A stretch of DNA of 64,000 nucleotides. It comes from Thermostichus lividus PCC 6715 (GTDB taxonomy: Bacteria; Cyanobacteriota; Cyanobacteriia; Thermosynechococcales; Thermosynechococcaceae). The notes under the pieces are model-generated. The model made no database searches, had not been told where the DNA came from, and saw only the letters and a program-made list of their open reading frames with translations. Below are positions 8,717 to 16,761 of the stretch, one piece after another (the first letter of the stretch is position 1; every line of letters starts with the position of its first letter). The stretch spans positions 186,001-250,000 of the forward strand of contig NZ_CP018092.1 in NCBI RefSeq assembly GCF_002754935.1, in the 5' to 3' direction. The translations under genes and the position numbers were made by a program.

Positions 8717-9469
8717 ATGGCGGGTCATAGCAAATGGGCCAATATTAAGCGCCAAAAAGCACGGGTGGATGCCCAAAAAGGTAAAGTCTTTGCGCGGCTC
8801 TCCCGGGCAATTATTATTGCTGCCCGCCATGGCGGAGGCGACCCCGCCGGTAATTTTCAACTCCGCAGCGCCATTGAAAAAGCCAAGGCAGCGGGGATTC
8901 CCAACGAAAACATCGAGCGGGCGATCGCCAAAGGTACCGGTACCCTTGATAGTGATGCACCCCTTGAAGAAGTCCGCTACGAAGGGTATGGGGCTGGTGG
9001 TGTTGCCTTTTTAATTGAGGCGCTAACGGACAACCGCAACCGCACCGCTGCTGACCTGCGGGCTGCCTTTAACAAGCAGGGGGGGAACCTTGGCGAGACG
9101 GGTTGTGTTGGGTGGATGTTTGACCTGTGGGGGGTGGTCACCGTTGCTGCCCCCCACGATGAAGAAGCCTTTTTAGAGGCTCTCCTTGCCGCGGAGGTCG
9201 AGACCTACGACATCGTGGCGGATGTCGCAGAAGTGCGTTGCCCTGTCGCTGCCTTGGAAGCCGTGAGCAACACCCTCAACCACTATGGCTACCACGTGTT
9301 AGAGACTGAGCGCCGCTGGCTCTCTCTGAATACAGTGGAGGTGAGCGATGAGGAGACGGCCCGCCGCGTCTTGCGGTTGCTGGATGCCCTCGAAACCCTT
9401 GACGATATCCAAAGTGTTGCCACCAATGCGGTCATCAGCGACGCTCTAATGGAGATGGTGGACGTTTAG
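8717..9469 (+). CDS. YebC/PmpR family protein (TACO1-like)
   Basis: A 250-residue YebC-family protein, long annotated as a transcription regulator; members also act on translation at polyproline stretches. The signature MAGHSKWANIKRQKARVDAQ is at the extreme N-terminus, then PNENIERAIAKGTG near residue 63, the EEVRYEGYGAGGVAFLIEAL segment and DNRNRTAADLR. Length is normal for the family. It stands alone on the plus strand; a ~300 bp non-coding gap follows. Confidence 0.94.
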   Translation: MAGHSKWANIKRQKARVDAQKGKVFARLSRAIIIAARHGGGDPAGNFQLRSAIEKAKAAGIPNENIERAIAKGTGTLDSDAPLEEVRYEGYGAGGVAFLIEALTDNRNRTAADLRAAFNKQGGNLGETGCVGWMFDLWGVVTVAAPHDEEAFLEALLAAEVETYDIVADVAEVRCPVAALEAVSNTLNHYGYHVLETERRWLSLNTVEVSDEETARRVLRLLDALETLDDIQSVATNAVISDALMEMVDV

Positions 9470-9772
9470 GAATCCGTGTTTGTACGGTATTTTCAGGAAC
9501 CTATTTACCAAAAATTTCGGCAAAATTTGAGTAAAAACACGGTAGTTGGCAGGTCATCAGAGTGCGACTATACCTATTAGGTTGTAGTAGTCCACTGACT
9601 GAACAACCCTGTCTCAGCCGTTGTGTGTCATCCAGATTGAGTTTCCAGCTTGGGCGATCGCTCCTTTCTTTCAGGCTTGATGCTGTGTTGAGTATGTCTG
9701 AATAGATATACTCGCACATCTACTGTGTGCTCCCTCCATTTGTGTGTCTCCCGTGTCGGCTCTTGTGTGTTC
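9470..9772. other. Intergenic stretch without recognised gene
   Basis: About 300 bp between YebC and the convergent HAD gene. It is less GC-rich than the flanks and has scattered TGTGTG steps and one HIP1 site near 9655. I see no coding potential, RNA gene or clear terminator; short ORFs here lack ribosome sites and family features. Confidence 0.5.
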
Positions 9773-10546
9773 CTAAGTTCCCTGTTGATCGGCTGGCAGA
9801 ATTTGAATTTGCGTCGGTTCATTGACTGTGCAGGTGCAATACTGCAAGGAAGGGGGCTGAGGCCATCCCCACGTGACACCAATACAACCTGCTGCCCTAG
9901 CGCGTTGTGCCATGAGGCCATCGGCATCTGCATCACCAATAACAACTGTCTGCGCGGGGGGAATCGCCAATTCAGCGCAGATTTTTTTGAGGGGGGTTGG
10001 GTCAGGCTTTGCAGGCAGGCGATCGCTACCCATAGCACTTCTAAAAAAGTGAGCGAGCTGGTAGGTGGCTAAAAACGCCTGTACCTCCTCGGTGCGATCG
10101 CCAGACAGCACTGCTAGCGCTAGGCCAGCCGTCTTCAGCCGTTGCAGCAGATCGATCACCCCGGGCAATGGTGGCGTGAAGGGAGCTTTGGGGCTAAACC
10201 TGCGATCCGCTTCAGCAAAGGCCTGTTCAGCGATTTCCCGAGCGGCTATCCAACCATAGCCATAGCTAGCAAGATGGGCAGCAGCAGCAATCAGGTTCTC
10301 ATAGCGGCTCCCCACCGCCTGTAGCCCCTGCGGCTGGATCTGATGCGCTGAACTCCCAAAGCTACGCAGCAGAGGGGCTTCAAGATCAGGGGCGATCGCG
10401 GCCACTTGCCGTGCGCGTTCTAGAGCCAACTGGTGGAGGTAGCTCGCCGAGTTCGCTAAAGTACCATCTTTGTCAAAGACAACTGCGGCAATATTGCTAA
10501 AGCGTACCGTTCCCTTGGGAAGTTGGCATAACAGAGTAACGCTCAT
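9773..10546 (-). CDS. HAD-superfamily hydrolase (phosphoglycolate phosphatase-like)
   Basis: A 257-residue haloacid-dehalogenase phosphatase. Motif I is VFDKDGTL near residue 21 (nucleophilic Asp and acid/base Asp), motif II LAVLSGDRTEE, motif III Lys in SDRLPAKPDPTPL and motif IV VVIGDADADG. A helical cap lies between motifs I and II, as in phosphoglycolate phosphatases of the Gph type, but substrate is unproven. ATG 10546 (MSVTLL) is preferred over a codon 51 bp upstream that lies inside the neighbouring Rpn remnant. Confidence 0.85.
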   Translation of the reverse strand: MSVTLLCQLPKGTVRFSNIAAVVFDKDGTLANSASYLHQLALERARQVAAIAPDLEAPLLRSFGSSAHQIQPQGLQAVGSRYENLIAAAAHLASYGYGWIAAREIAEQAFAEADRRFSPKAPFTPPLPGVIDLLQRLKTAGLALAVLSGDRTEEVQAFLATYQLAHFFRSAMGSDRLPAKPDPTPLKKICAELAIPPAQTVVIGDADADGLMAQRARAAGCIGVTWGWPQPPSLQYCTCTVNEPTQIQILPADQQGT

Positions 10547-10586
10547 CAAAGGTAAGCTCACACAGAATGAGTTAACTGGATGTCCA

Positions 10587-10877
10587 TCAAGACCCAACCT
10601 CTATTAAAACTTGGACACTCTCACAGCGATAGGTGCGATAGAGCCTGAGCCAGTAGTCCAGTATCCGTAACGGCAATGTTGCCTCTGGTTCAACCTGAAA
10701 CTCTAGATGCAGAATGCAGTGTTGCGTTTGTACGAGGGTGACGCCATCCGCACAAATCGGTTCGAGGTTCAGTTCGGTTTTGAGAACTGAAACATTTTCT
10801 GAGGCATTGTTGAGGAGCCACTGGTTAAAGGCTGTCGGGTATTCTTCAGCAAGGTATTTACAGAGGTTATCTCGCAT
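10587..10877 (-). pseudogene. N-terminal fragment of Rpn/PD-(D/E)XK transposase-like nuclease
   Basis: Ninety-six residues that match only the N-terminal third of Rpn-family (recombination-promoting nuclease, putative transposase) proteins common in cyanobacteria: NLCKYLAEEYPTAFNQWLL, then VLKTELNLEPICADGVTL, ILHLEFQ and LRILDYWLRLYR. The reading frame ends directly after VQVLIEV, where full-length relatives run on for another 150-200 residues; the HAD gene begins 41 bp later, so the rest has been deleted. The catalytic LEF.V core is present but the protein is unlikely to fold fully. Confidence 0.65.
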
Positions 10878-10974
10878 TCCTCCAGCTTATCGAGACCATG
10901 ACCCGCAGCTATCATGGCTAGACCTTCAACAGCACATTTGGCAAGCTGTTCCTGTACCTCTATCTCATCGATAC

Positions 10975-12345
10975 TTAAGGAGACTTTCGTTCCCCAAGTG
11001 CCGGAAAGGGCAAGGTCTCAACCGTGAGTACTTGCGGCGGAGTGGCATCGGGCGGGTATAGCATAGTGAACTGCACAAAGCGGGTTTCGTTCGGTTGTAG
11101 GGTCAGCCGCACAAGATCGCCCCCTTGCTGGCCTTGGCGCTGTACAAGGTGAATGATCCGACTTTGGGGTGCTCCCTGATCATCTCGATAGCGCAACCGT
11201 ACACTACCTCGAAAGAAAATGCGGTTGGGTGGCTCAGCAAAAAATCGCAGGGTTGGCGCTGGCGCGTCAAATTTGATGGGGGTTTGTAGAGCAAGGCGAA
11301 TGGTTTGGGGGCGATCGCTCTGGTTGTGTAAGGGCAAAACGAGATCGTACTCAACGGCGTAGTTGCCATGGGCGGCGTAGGCGGTATCAGGATAGCGCAC
11401 CACCAAGGGAGCCGTTTGAATTTGGTCTGTGCCTAAACGACCGGCCACAAGGGAACTCAAGGGATAGGAAAATGCCTCGCCAGTGTTTGGAATTGGGATC
11501 GGCGTTTGCTGCGGATTATGCCAACGCGACCCTAGAGCCACCCCGGCCACGCGGCTGTAAATGATATTGCCGGGTTGATTGGGGGGGCTAGGTGGGCGAT
11601 CGCGGGGGGTCACCAATCCCCCTTGGTGCAATGTTTCCTGCCACTGGGCAAGGGTAGGTTCATCCTCAGGAGCAAAGCGTGCCAAGCTAGCCAGATAAAT
11701 ATCGCCACTACTGCGGGCACGGATGAGTAGGGAGCGGCCATTCAACGGGGGGTCTAGACCTTTAACCGGAATCGGCAAATTTGCAATAAGGCCATAGGAG
11801 CGGGGCGGCAGGACAATTTGGCTTGGCCAACCCTCTTGACGGCGGCGGCGCAAAATATCCAGCATGACGCGATCGCCAGGGCCGGCAAAGATTTGCCCAA
11901 GATCGTTAGCCTGTCGAGCTGGCAAGGGGACAAATGGGGCATCAGGCTGACTGAGGTAGCTAGCCGCGTGCAGGAGGTCAATGGTGACTGGGGTTGCACC
12001 GGGATTGTAGGCCAAAATTCCCACGTAGAGGGTGGTTAAATCCGCAGGATCAGGGGGTTTGGCAATGTGATGGGCAAAAATATCAAAGCGACCGCGAAAA
12101 GCATAATTCAGATGAGCCGCAGGAGTGGCCTTACCGCTGGCCGGAAATGTGGATAGCAAAATCCCTTCGCGCTGAACGACTTCGGGACTGTTGCTATTGA
12201 ACACGGGCACCTGATCTAAGCCCCCTGGGAGGGGTAAGATTTGCTGTTGCTGCTCAAGTGTGGCAGGCGGTTGAGCCAAGATCGGTGCAGCCCACAACAG
12301 TGCTGCGAGACTGCCGCAGGAAAGTCGTAAATTCACAGGCATCAT
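10975..12345 (-). CDS. DUF3370 secreted protein
   Basis: A 456-residue protein of the cyanobacteria-specific DUF3370 family, function unknown. Residues 1-24 form a signal peptide (LAALLWAAPILAQ), so it acts in the periplasm or outer layers. A DUF3370-like segment is HLNYAFRGRFDIFAHHIA; the rest looks all-beta. It begins 5 bp after the stop of the SIMPL-domain gene, so the two exported proteins are probably made from one transcript. Confidence 0.82.
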   Translation of the reverse strand: MMPVNLRLSCGSLAALLWAAPILAQPPATLEQQQQILPLPGGLDQVPVFNSNSPEVVQREGILLSTFPASGKATPAAHLNYAFRGRFDIFAHHIAKPPDPADLTTLYVGILAYNPGATPVTIDLLHAASYLSQPDAPFVPLPARQANDLGQIFAGPGDRVMLDILRRRRQEGWPSQIVLPPRSYGLIANLPIPVKGLDPPLNGRSLLIRARSSGDIYLASLARFAPEDEPTLAQWQETLHQGGLVTPRDRPPSPPNQPGNIIYSRVAGVALGSRWHNPQQTPIPIPNTGEAFSYPLSSLVAGRLGTDQIQTAPLVVRYPDTAYAAHGNYAVEYDLVLPLHNQSDRPQTIRLALQTPIKFDAPAPTLRFFAEPPNRIFFRGSVRLRYRDDQGAPQSRIIHLVQRQGQQGGDLVRLTLQPNETRFVQFTMLYPPDATPPQVLTVETLPFPALGERKSP

Positions 12346-12350
12346 TGCGG

Positions 12351-13046
12351 TTAGTAGCTAATTTGCAGGGTCACCGTTGCTGCCACCTCTAGCTCTCCAG
12401 CAACGACCGGGGTACTATCGGCCATGGCCGGCGCAGCAAACCGTACTGGGCTAGGGGGTGGGGTGGCTTGGTTGATCTGAATACTGACCACTTGGCGCGG
12501 TTGCAGGTTCAAGGCGCTCAACACAGCTTGGGCTTGGGACTGGGCATCTTGGGTGGCTCGCTGTAGGGCAGTGCGCTGAGCAGCAGCAAGGGTTGTTTCG
12601 GGTGCAGTAAAGCTAATACTGTCAATAGTGGTTGCTCCAGCTTGCACGGCAGCATCAAGCAGGGCACCAACGCGATCGCTCGGCAGACGAAAACTAACCG
12701 TATTGCGACCAATGTAGCCCACCAATAGGCGCTGATTATTACTGAACTGATAGTCAGGCGTCAAGCTAAGACCCGTAGTTTGCAGTTGGCTCACCTCTCG
12801 CCCCCGCAGCACTACTAATACAGCATTGGCCTTACGGGCAACCTCCTGCTGTACCTCCTGAGCTGTGCGCCCCCGCACCTCCACCCCCAGCGTTACTTGG
12901 GCAAGGGTTGCTGTTACTGCCTCTGTTCCGCGCCCAGTCACCGTCAGGGTACGCAGTGCCTCTTGAGCCATCGTTGGTAGAGCTACGCTGCCCCAAAACA
13001 AGGTACTGAGGCTCAGCGCATAGAGTTTGGTTAGGGTGTTATTCAC
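12351..13046 (-). CDS. SIMPL-domain (DUF541) secreted protein
   Basis: A 231-residue periplasmic protein with an N-terminal signal (ending LPTMAQEA) and one SIMPL domain, roughly residues 30-230. Family features are LRTLTVTGRGTEAV, the QVTLGVEVRG strand, and LLDAAVQAGATTIDSISF. SIMPL/BP26 proteins form ring oligomers and are linked to oxidative stress, but the role is not settled. It is upstream of and probably co-transcribed with the DUF3370 gene. Confidence 0.87.
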   Translation of the reverse strand: MNNTLTKLYALSLSTLFWGSVALPTMAQEALRTLTVTGRGTEAVTATLAQVTLGVEVRGRTAQEVQQEVARKANAVLVVLRGREVSQLQTTGLSLTPDYQFSNNQRLLVGYIGRNTVSFRLPSDRVGALLDAAVQAGATTIDSISFTAPETTLAAAQRTALQRATQDAQSQAQAVLSALNLQPRQVVSIQINQATPPPSPVRFAAPAMADSTPVVAGELEVAATVTLQISY

Positions 13047-13163
13047 AGAATTTTACTGAACATCAACCAGTCACACGGGTGTGCTAGCGAGCGGCAAGGT
13101 GTTCACATTATACAACAGGAGCTTACGGATTTCCTTTTGATGGATGAAAAGGCTGTCAGCCTA

Positions 13164-13814
13164 TTAACGGGTTAAAGTGGCTTGGCGGCTCGCTAACTCT
13201 TCCGCTAGCAGTTTGGTGTAGATGTCTTCGAGGTGGGGCGTCATCAGGTTGCTTTCAATGCCATAACCAAGGCTTGTCCACGTACCTGACAACAGGTCAA
13301 AGACAGCTTGCACCTCACCCTCCCGCAGCAATTGGGGGATGTCAGCGTTCCATGCATTGGCATCTGTTAGCCAGCGATAGACCACTTGATCTTGATATTC
13401 CGGGGCAAAGCTATACTGACTCCAAAACCATCCGGGTGGGCTCGGGTGATAGTGGGCGGCTTTTTCAGCCCAAGTAGAGCTAAGAAACTGGTACCGCCCC
13501 GCAGCCGTTGTACATAGGTGTTGGTTGGGGCCTCGGCGAATAGGAATACAACGATCGGGATGACGGCTAAGGTCGTGGACGTGATCACCACCGTAGAGGA
13601 GGGTGTAGGGGCTAGGATCGTTGGCTTCGCTTGCGGAAATGGTGCGCATGAGGGCACGGATGTAGGGATCGCCACCTTCCATGACCAAGGGGGGAATTTG
13701 GCCAGGGTGCCAACGGTACCATAGGAGCGCAGGCGATCGCCCGCCCAAAAACCCATAGCTGACCCCTGCAACCAATGATCCAACAATCAACCAGCGCCAA
13801 AACCGCACAATCAC
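13164..13814 (-). CDS. GH104-type muramidase (lysozyme-like)
   Basis: A 216-residue exported glycoside hydrolase of the GH104/GH24-like group that cleaves or remodels peptidoglycan. An N-terminal hydrophobic anchor (residues 8-24) is followed by the catalytic segment MRTISASEANDPSPYTLLYG, in which the Glu of SASEA is the likely acid, and by TTAAGRYQFLSSTWAEKA. Length is normal for cyanobacterial members. It lies 11 bp downstream of the SDR gene on the same strand. Confidence 0.85.
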   Translation of the reverse strand: MIVRFWRWLIVGSLVAGVSYGFLGGRSPALLWYRWHPGQIPPLVMEGGDPYIRALMRTISASEANDPSPYTLLYGGDHVHDLSRHPDRCIPIRRGPNQHLCTTAAGRYQFLSSTWAEKAAHYHPSPPGWFWSQYSFAPEYQDQVVYRWLTDANAWNADIPQLLREGEVQAVFDLLSGTWTSLGYGIESNLMTPHLEDIYTKLLAEELASRQATLTR

Positions 13815-13825
13815 CTATCCTCAAA

Positions 13826-14488
13826 TCACGGAATACAGCGGAACAACTCAGAGTAAGGCACGGGAGATTGATCAGCGCGGCTCACTACCTCAATAATTTT
13901 GTTTTTTGCGGCAGCGTCGCCAAGGGCAGCAACACAGATGTCAGCGACCTGTGAGCGTGAGATACTCCCTTCAAAAAGGGTGTCGGCGGCAGCCATCACC
14001 GGATACCCACCCTCCTCTGTATCTTTAAGGCCTCCCGGACGGACTATCGTGTAAGTCAGACCGCTGTTCTGTAAATAACGTTCCGCCTGCTGCTTCCAAT
14101 ACAGAATTAACCAAAAGAGATTTAGGGGATGAAAAAACTGGGAGACACAAAGGGAGGAAACGAGAACGAACTGCTGGACTCCGCTGTACTTAGCAGCATC
14201 CACTAAATTTTTGGTGCCGAGATAATCTACACTGAAGGGGTCTAAGGGGTTGAGGCTGGGACTTGCCCCTGTGGCGCAAATAATACTTTCACAATTGCTC
14301 AGAGCACTCCCTAGAGTTTGGGGTTGGGTGACATCCCCGAGGCGAATATCGACACCGCCATTAGGCCACTGCTGCTGCGCCTTCGTTAGGTTCCGGACAA
14401 CAGCAATGGGGGAGTGACCCGCCTGCTGTAGGGCAGTAACAATCCGTCGGCCGGTGCGGCCGGTGGCACCAATAACAGCTACATTCAC
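13826..14488 (-). CDS. Atypical SDR, NAD(P)-binding
   Basis: A 220-residue Rossmann-fold protein of the atypical short-chain dehydrogenase group (SDR_a5 type). The nucleotide loop is VIGATGRTGRRI, residues 5-16; VDIRLGDVTQP and the FVLVSSLCV strand follow. The Tyr-x-x-x-Lys catalytic pair of classical SDRs is not evident, so it may bind cofactor without oxidoreductase activity, as Ycf39-like relatives do. Substrate unknown. Confidence 0.82.
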   Translation of the reverse strand: MNVAVIGATGRTGRRIVTALQQAGHSPIAVVRNLTKAQQQWPNGGVDIRLGDVTQPQTLGSALSNCESIICATGASPSLNPLDPFSVDYLGTKNLVDAAKYSGVQQFVLVSSLCVSQFFHPLNLFWLILYWKQQAERYLQNSGLTYTIVRPGGLKDTEEGGYPVMAAADTLFEGSISRSQVADICVAALGDAAAKNKIIEVVSRADQSPVPYSELFRCIP

Positions 14489-14729
14489 CGTCGTAGTCCA
14501 GCGATGTTGATTGATACGTTTACGTTATTGAGTTTGGGGTTGGCTGTGAATTTGCAAATCAGCATACAATCATTGTATTCGCTCCCCAAGACAAGGTTAC
14601 TGCCGCAGTTCTAGGGCGGTACCCACAAAACCACCCACAAAATAAAGTCTAGAATTATTGTGGTCGGAGGGAGGGTATGCCTGCTCAGAGGGGACAATCT
14701 TTGCTTTTTTAGATATACCCAACCATTGT

Positions 14730-16064
14730 ATGAATCATCGTCCTGTGCATCCCGCTATTGTCAGTCGCGTGGAACCGGACTCGATTGCTGCAGAGCTTGG
14801 TTTTGAGCCAGGGGACGCGTTGCTAGCTATCAATGGCGAGCGACCCCGCGATCTCATTGACTACCGCTTCCTGTGCGCAGATGAGGTGCTAACGCTAGAA
14901 GTCCTTGGTAAAGACGGTCAAACCTATACCCTAGAAATTGAGAAGGAAGCGGATGATGACCTCGGGCTGGAGTTCACCACAGCTCTATTTGATGGTTTGC
15001 TCCAGTGCAACAATCGCTGCCCCTTTTGCTTTATTGATCAACAGCCACCCGGCAAGCGGCAGAGCCTCTATGCCAAGGATGATGACTATCGCCTAAGTTT
15101 TCTTTACGGTAGCTACCTCACGCTGACAAATCTCACGGCACCAGAGTGGCAACGGATTGCCCGGCTGCGCCTGTCGCCCCTGTATGTCTCTGTGCATGCA
15201 ACGGTTGCCAGCGTTCGCCAACGCCTCCTCAAAAATCCGCGTGCTGGCGAGATTCTGCGACAGCTTGCTTGGTTTCAGGAACAACGATTGCAACTCCATG
15301 CCCAAGTGGTGGTGTGTCCGGGCATTAATGACGGGCAGTGCCTTGAGCAAACCCTGCGGGATTTAGCGAGCTTTTACCACCCAGATTGGCCGACGGTTCT
15401 TTCGGTTGCGGTGGTACCCGTGGGGTTAACCCGCTTTCGCCCCGCTGATGATGAACTGGTACCGGTGACCCCTGATGATGCCCGCACCGTCTTGCGGCAG
15501 GTACAAGCTCTTCAGGAGCACTTTCAGCGCCAATGGGGTACCCCCTTTGTCTGGCTGGCAGATGAGTGGTTTTTAATTGCTGGCAGACCGCTGCCTCCTG
15601 CCACCCATTACCAAGATTATCCACAACTGAGTAACGGTGTGGGTACGATTCGTCTGTTTTTAGAAGAGTTTGCCGCCCACAGCCACGACTTACCCACCCG
15701 CTTGCCGACAGCGCGCCATTTAAGCTGGGTGGTGGGTAATGCGGTCGGCGAGGCATTCCAGCCCCTTGTAACCCGTCTCAACCAAATTCAGAACCTTCGC
15801 CTTGATCTCTACCCGCTAGCTAGTGATTACTGGGGGCAAGCCATGACGGTTACTGGATTACTCACAGGCCATGACTTAATCTATCACCTACAAGGAAAAC
15901 CCTTGGGCGATCGCCTACTACTGCCGAGTATCATGCTCAAACACGATGAGGCTGTTTTTTTAGATGATCTCTCCCTTGAAACGGTGGCAGACGCTCTACA
16001 AGTCCCTATTCAAGTTGTCAGCGGCGGTGCAGCTGGTTTGATTGCGGCCTGTACCTCTAGCTAG
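14730..16064 (+). CDS. TIGR03279/DUF512 cyanobacterial Fe-S protein
   Basis: A 444-residue protein of the TIGR03279 family, cyanobacteria-enriched radical-SAM-like Fe-S proteins of unknown role. Residues 5-65 form a PDZ-like domain (RVEPDSIAAELGFEPGDALL). The cluster motif CNNRCPFCFIDQQPPGKRQS (C-x3-C-x2-C) is near residue 93, followed by KDDDYRLSFLYGSY, and the DUF512 region fills the C-terminal half. ATG 14730 matches the family N-terminus; an upstream in-frame codon at 14658 adds 24 unrelated residues. Confidence 0.87.
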   Translation: MNHRPVHPAIVSRVEPDSIAAELGFEPGDALLAINGERPRDLIDYRFLCADEVLTLEVLGKDGQTYTLEIEKEADDDLGLEFTTALFDGLLQCNNRCPFCFIDQQPPGKRQSLYAKDDDYRLSFLYGSYLTLTNLTAPEWQRIARLRLSPLYVSVHATVASVRQRLLKNPRAGEILRQLAWFQEQRLQLHAQVVVCPGINDGQCLEQTLRDLASFYHPDWPTVLSVAVVPVGLTRFRPADDELVPVTPDDARTVLRQVQALQEHFQRQWGTPFVWLADEWFLIAGRPLPPATHYQDYPQLSNGVGTIRLFLEEFAAHSHDLPTRLPTARHLSWVVGNAVGEAFQPLVTRLNQIQNLRLDLYPLASDYWGQAMTVTGLLTGHDLIYHLQGKPLGDRLLLPSIMLKHDEAVFLDDLSLETVADALQVPIQVVSGGAAGLIAACTSS

Positions 16065-16091
16065 AGAGGGATCTAAAGTTTGTTCTACGAA

Positions 16092-16178
16092 CTATTCGGG
16101 TTGCCAGCGAAGCCAATCTTCATCTAGAGCCTGCTCTAAGGTAAACTCTGGCTCTTGTGGAATCAAGTTAGCATTCAA
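16092..16178 (-). pseudogene. 3' fragment of a small gene cut by element copy 1
   Basis: Read on the minus strand, the bases between copy 1 of the repeat element and the TIGR03279 stop encode LIPQEPEFTLEQALDEDW and a few more residues before TAG at 16092-16094. The composition is gene-like, but no start exists: an in-frame stop lies just upstream at the element boundary. This looks like the tail of a gene whose front part was lost when the element inserted. The family is not recognised. Confidence 0.4.
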
Positions 16179-16181
16179 CAA

Positions 16182-16635
16182 TTATAGGAGTGATGTGGGC
16201 GGGCTAAAACCCCTCCGCTTTAGCGAGGGGATACAGCCAACTCAGGGGGCTTTAGCCCTCTCTATGTGTTAAACTAGAGACGTGGAAAGTAGGCGTATCA
16301 ACTACGCGAAGAAACATCCTAGTACGGAGAAATCCCGGCAAGTAAGTCACTACCGCTTTGGCGGCAAGCCTAAACCACTGCAAGCAATGGCAGGATGTTG
16401 AGCGTATCGAATTGGCTAGTGTTGAAAAGCGCGAAACCACGAACCGAAACATAAACGTAGTCCCAATAGCAGAAATGCTTGAGGTGAGTAGGGGGTCTTT
16501 GACTGCCCCCACCCGCATTAAGTTGTGGGTGACAGCTCAAGGGAAAAGCGAAGCAACGCGGCTTCAGCCCGTTGCGTAGCATCCTTTGGGAATCCCCTCT
16601 CTTTCAAGGAGTCTTTCAAGGAGGGGAGAAGTCAA
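16182..16635 (+). mobile_element. IS200/IS605-like non-autonomous element, copy 1
   Basis: First of three near-identical copies (454 bp here; 439 and 442 bp for the others) without a transposase. It begins TTATAGGAGTGATGTGGG and ends GAAGTCAA. Like IS200/IS605 elements it has no inverted terminal repeats but subterminal hairpins: CCCCT/AGGGG at 16210-16230 on the left and CCCCTC/GAGGGG on the right. Interior hairpins include a 9-bp stem with a TTCA loop at 16553-16575. Copy 1 alone has a 12-bp tandem duplication (TCTTTCAAGGAG) in the right hairpin. ORFs on either strand cover only parts and match nothing I know. Best read as a palindrome-associated (MITE/PATE) derivative mobilised in trans. 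Confidence 0.72.
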
Positions 16636-16714
16636 AATCACTACCCTCAATGGAGCGTTCGATGGAATGGGTGAAGTAGGTAGGGGCGAGCGTCAGTAAA
16701 GTAGTAAAGTATTT

Positions 16715-16755
16715 AGACCATTCCGTCCTAAAGGACAGAGCCTGTCTCTTGATTG
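16715..16755. repeat. Possible solo IS605-type end
   Basis: TTCCGTCCTAAAGGACAGAG contains a GTCC-TAAA-GGAC hairpin (16725-16736) followed by GCCTGTCTCTTG. The stem-TAAA-stem form resembles the subterminal palindromes of cyanobacterial IS200/IS605 elements. No transposase gene is attached. It lies between copy 1 and the pentapeptide gene; a chance palindrome cannot be excluded. Confidence 0.3.
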
Positions 16756-16761
16756 ACGTTG

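Noticed and set aside
10714-11061. 115-codon plus-strand ORF opposite the Rpn remnant and DUF3370 end
   Set aside because: Spans two genes on the other strand and lacks family features; taken as a shadow frame.
16252-16518. 88-codon minus-strand ORF repeated in all three elements (also at 27153-27419 and 48743-49009)
   Set aside because: Conserved only because the element DNA is conserved. No ribosome site, odd composition, no known domain, and it reads through the hairpin stems.
16358-16579. 73-codon plus-strand ORF in the elements, possible TnpB remnant
   Set aside because: Starts with TTG, has no RuvC or zinc-finger residues. A far-decayed TnpB tail is possible but cannot be shown.
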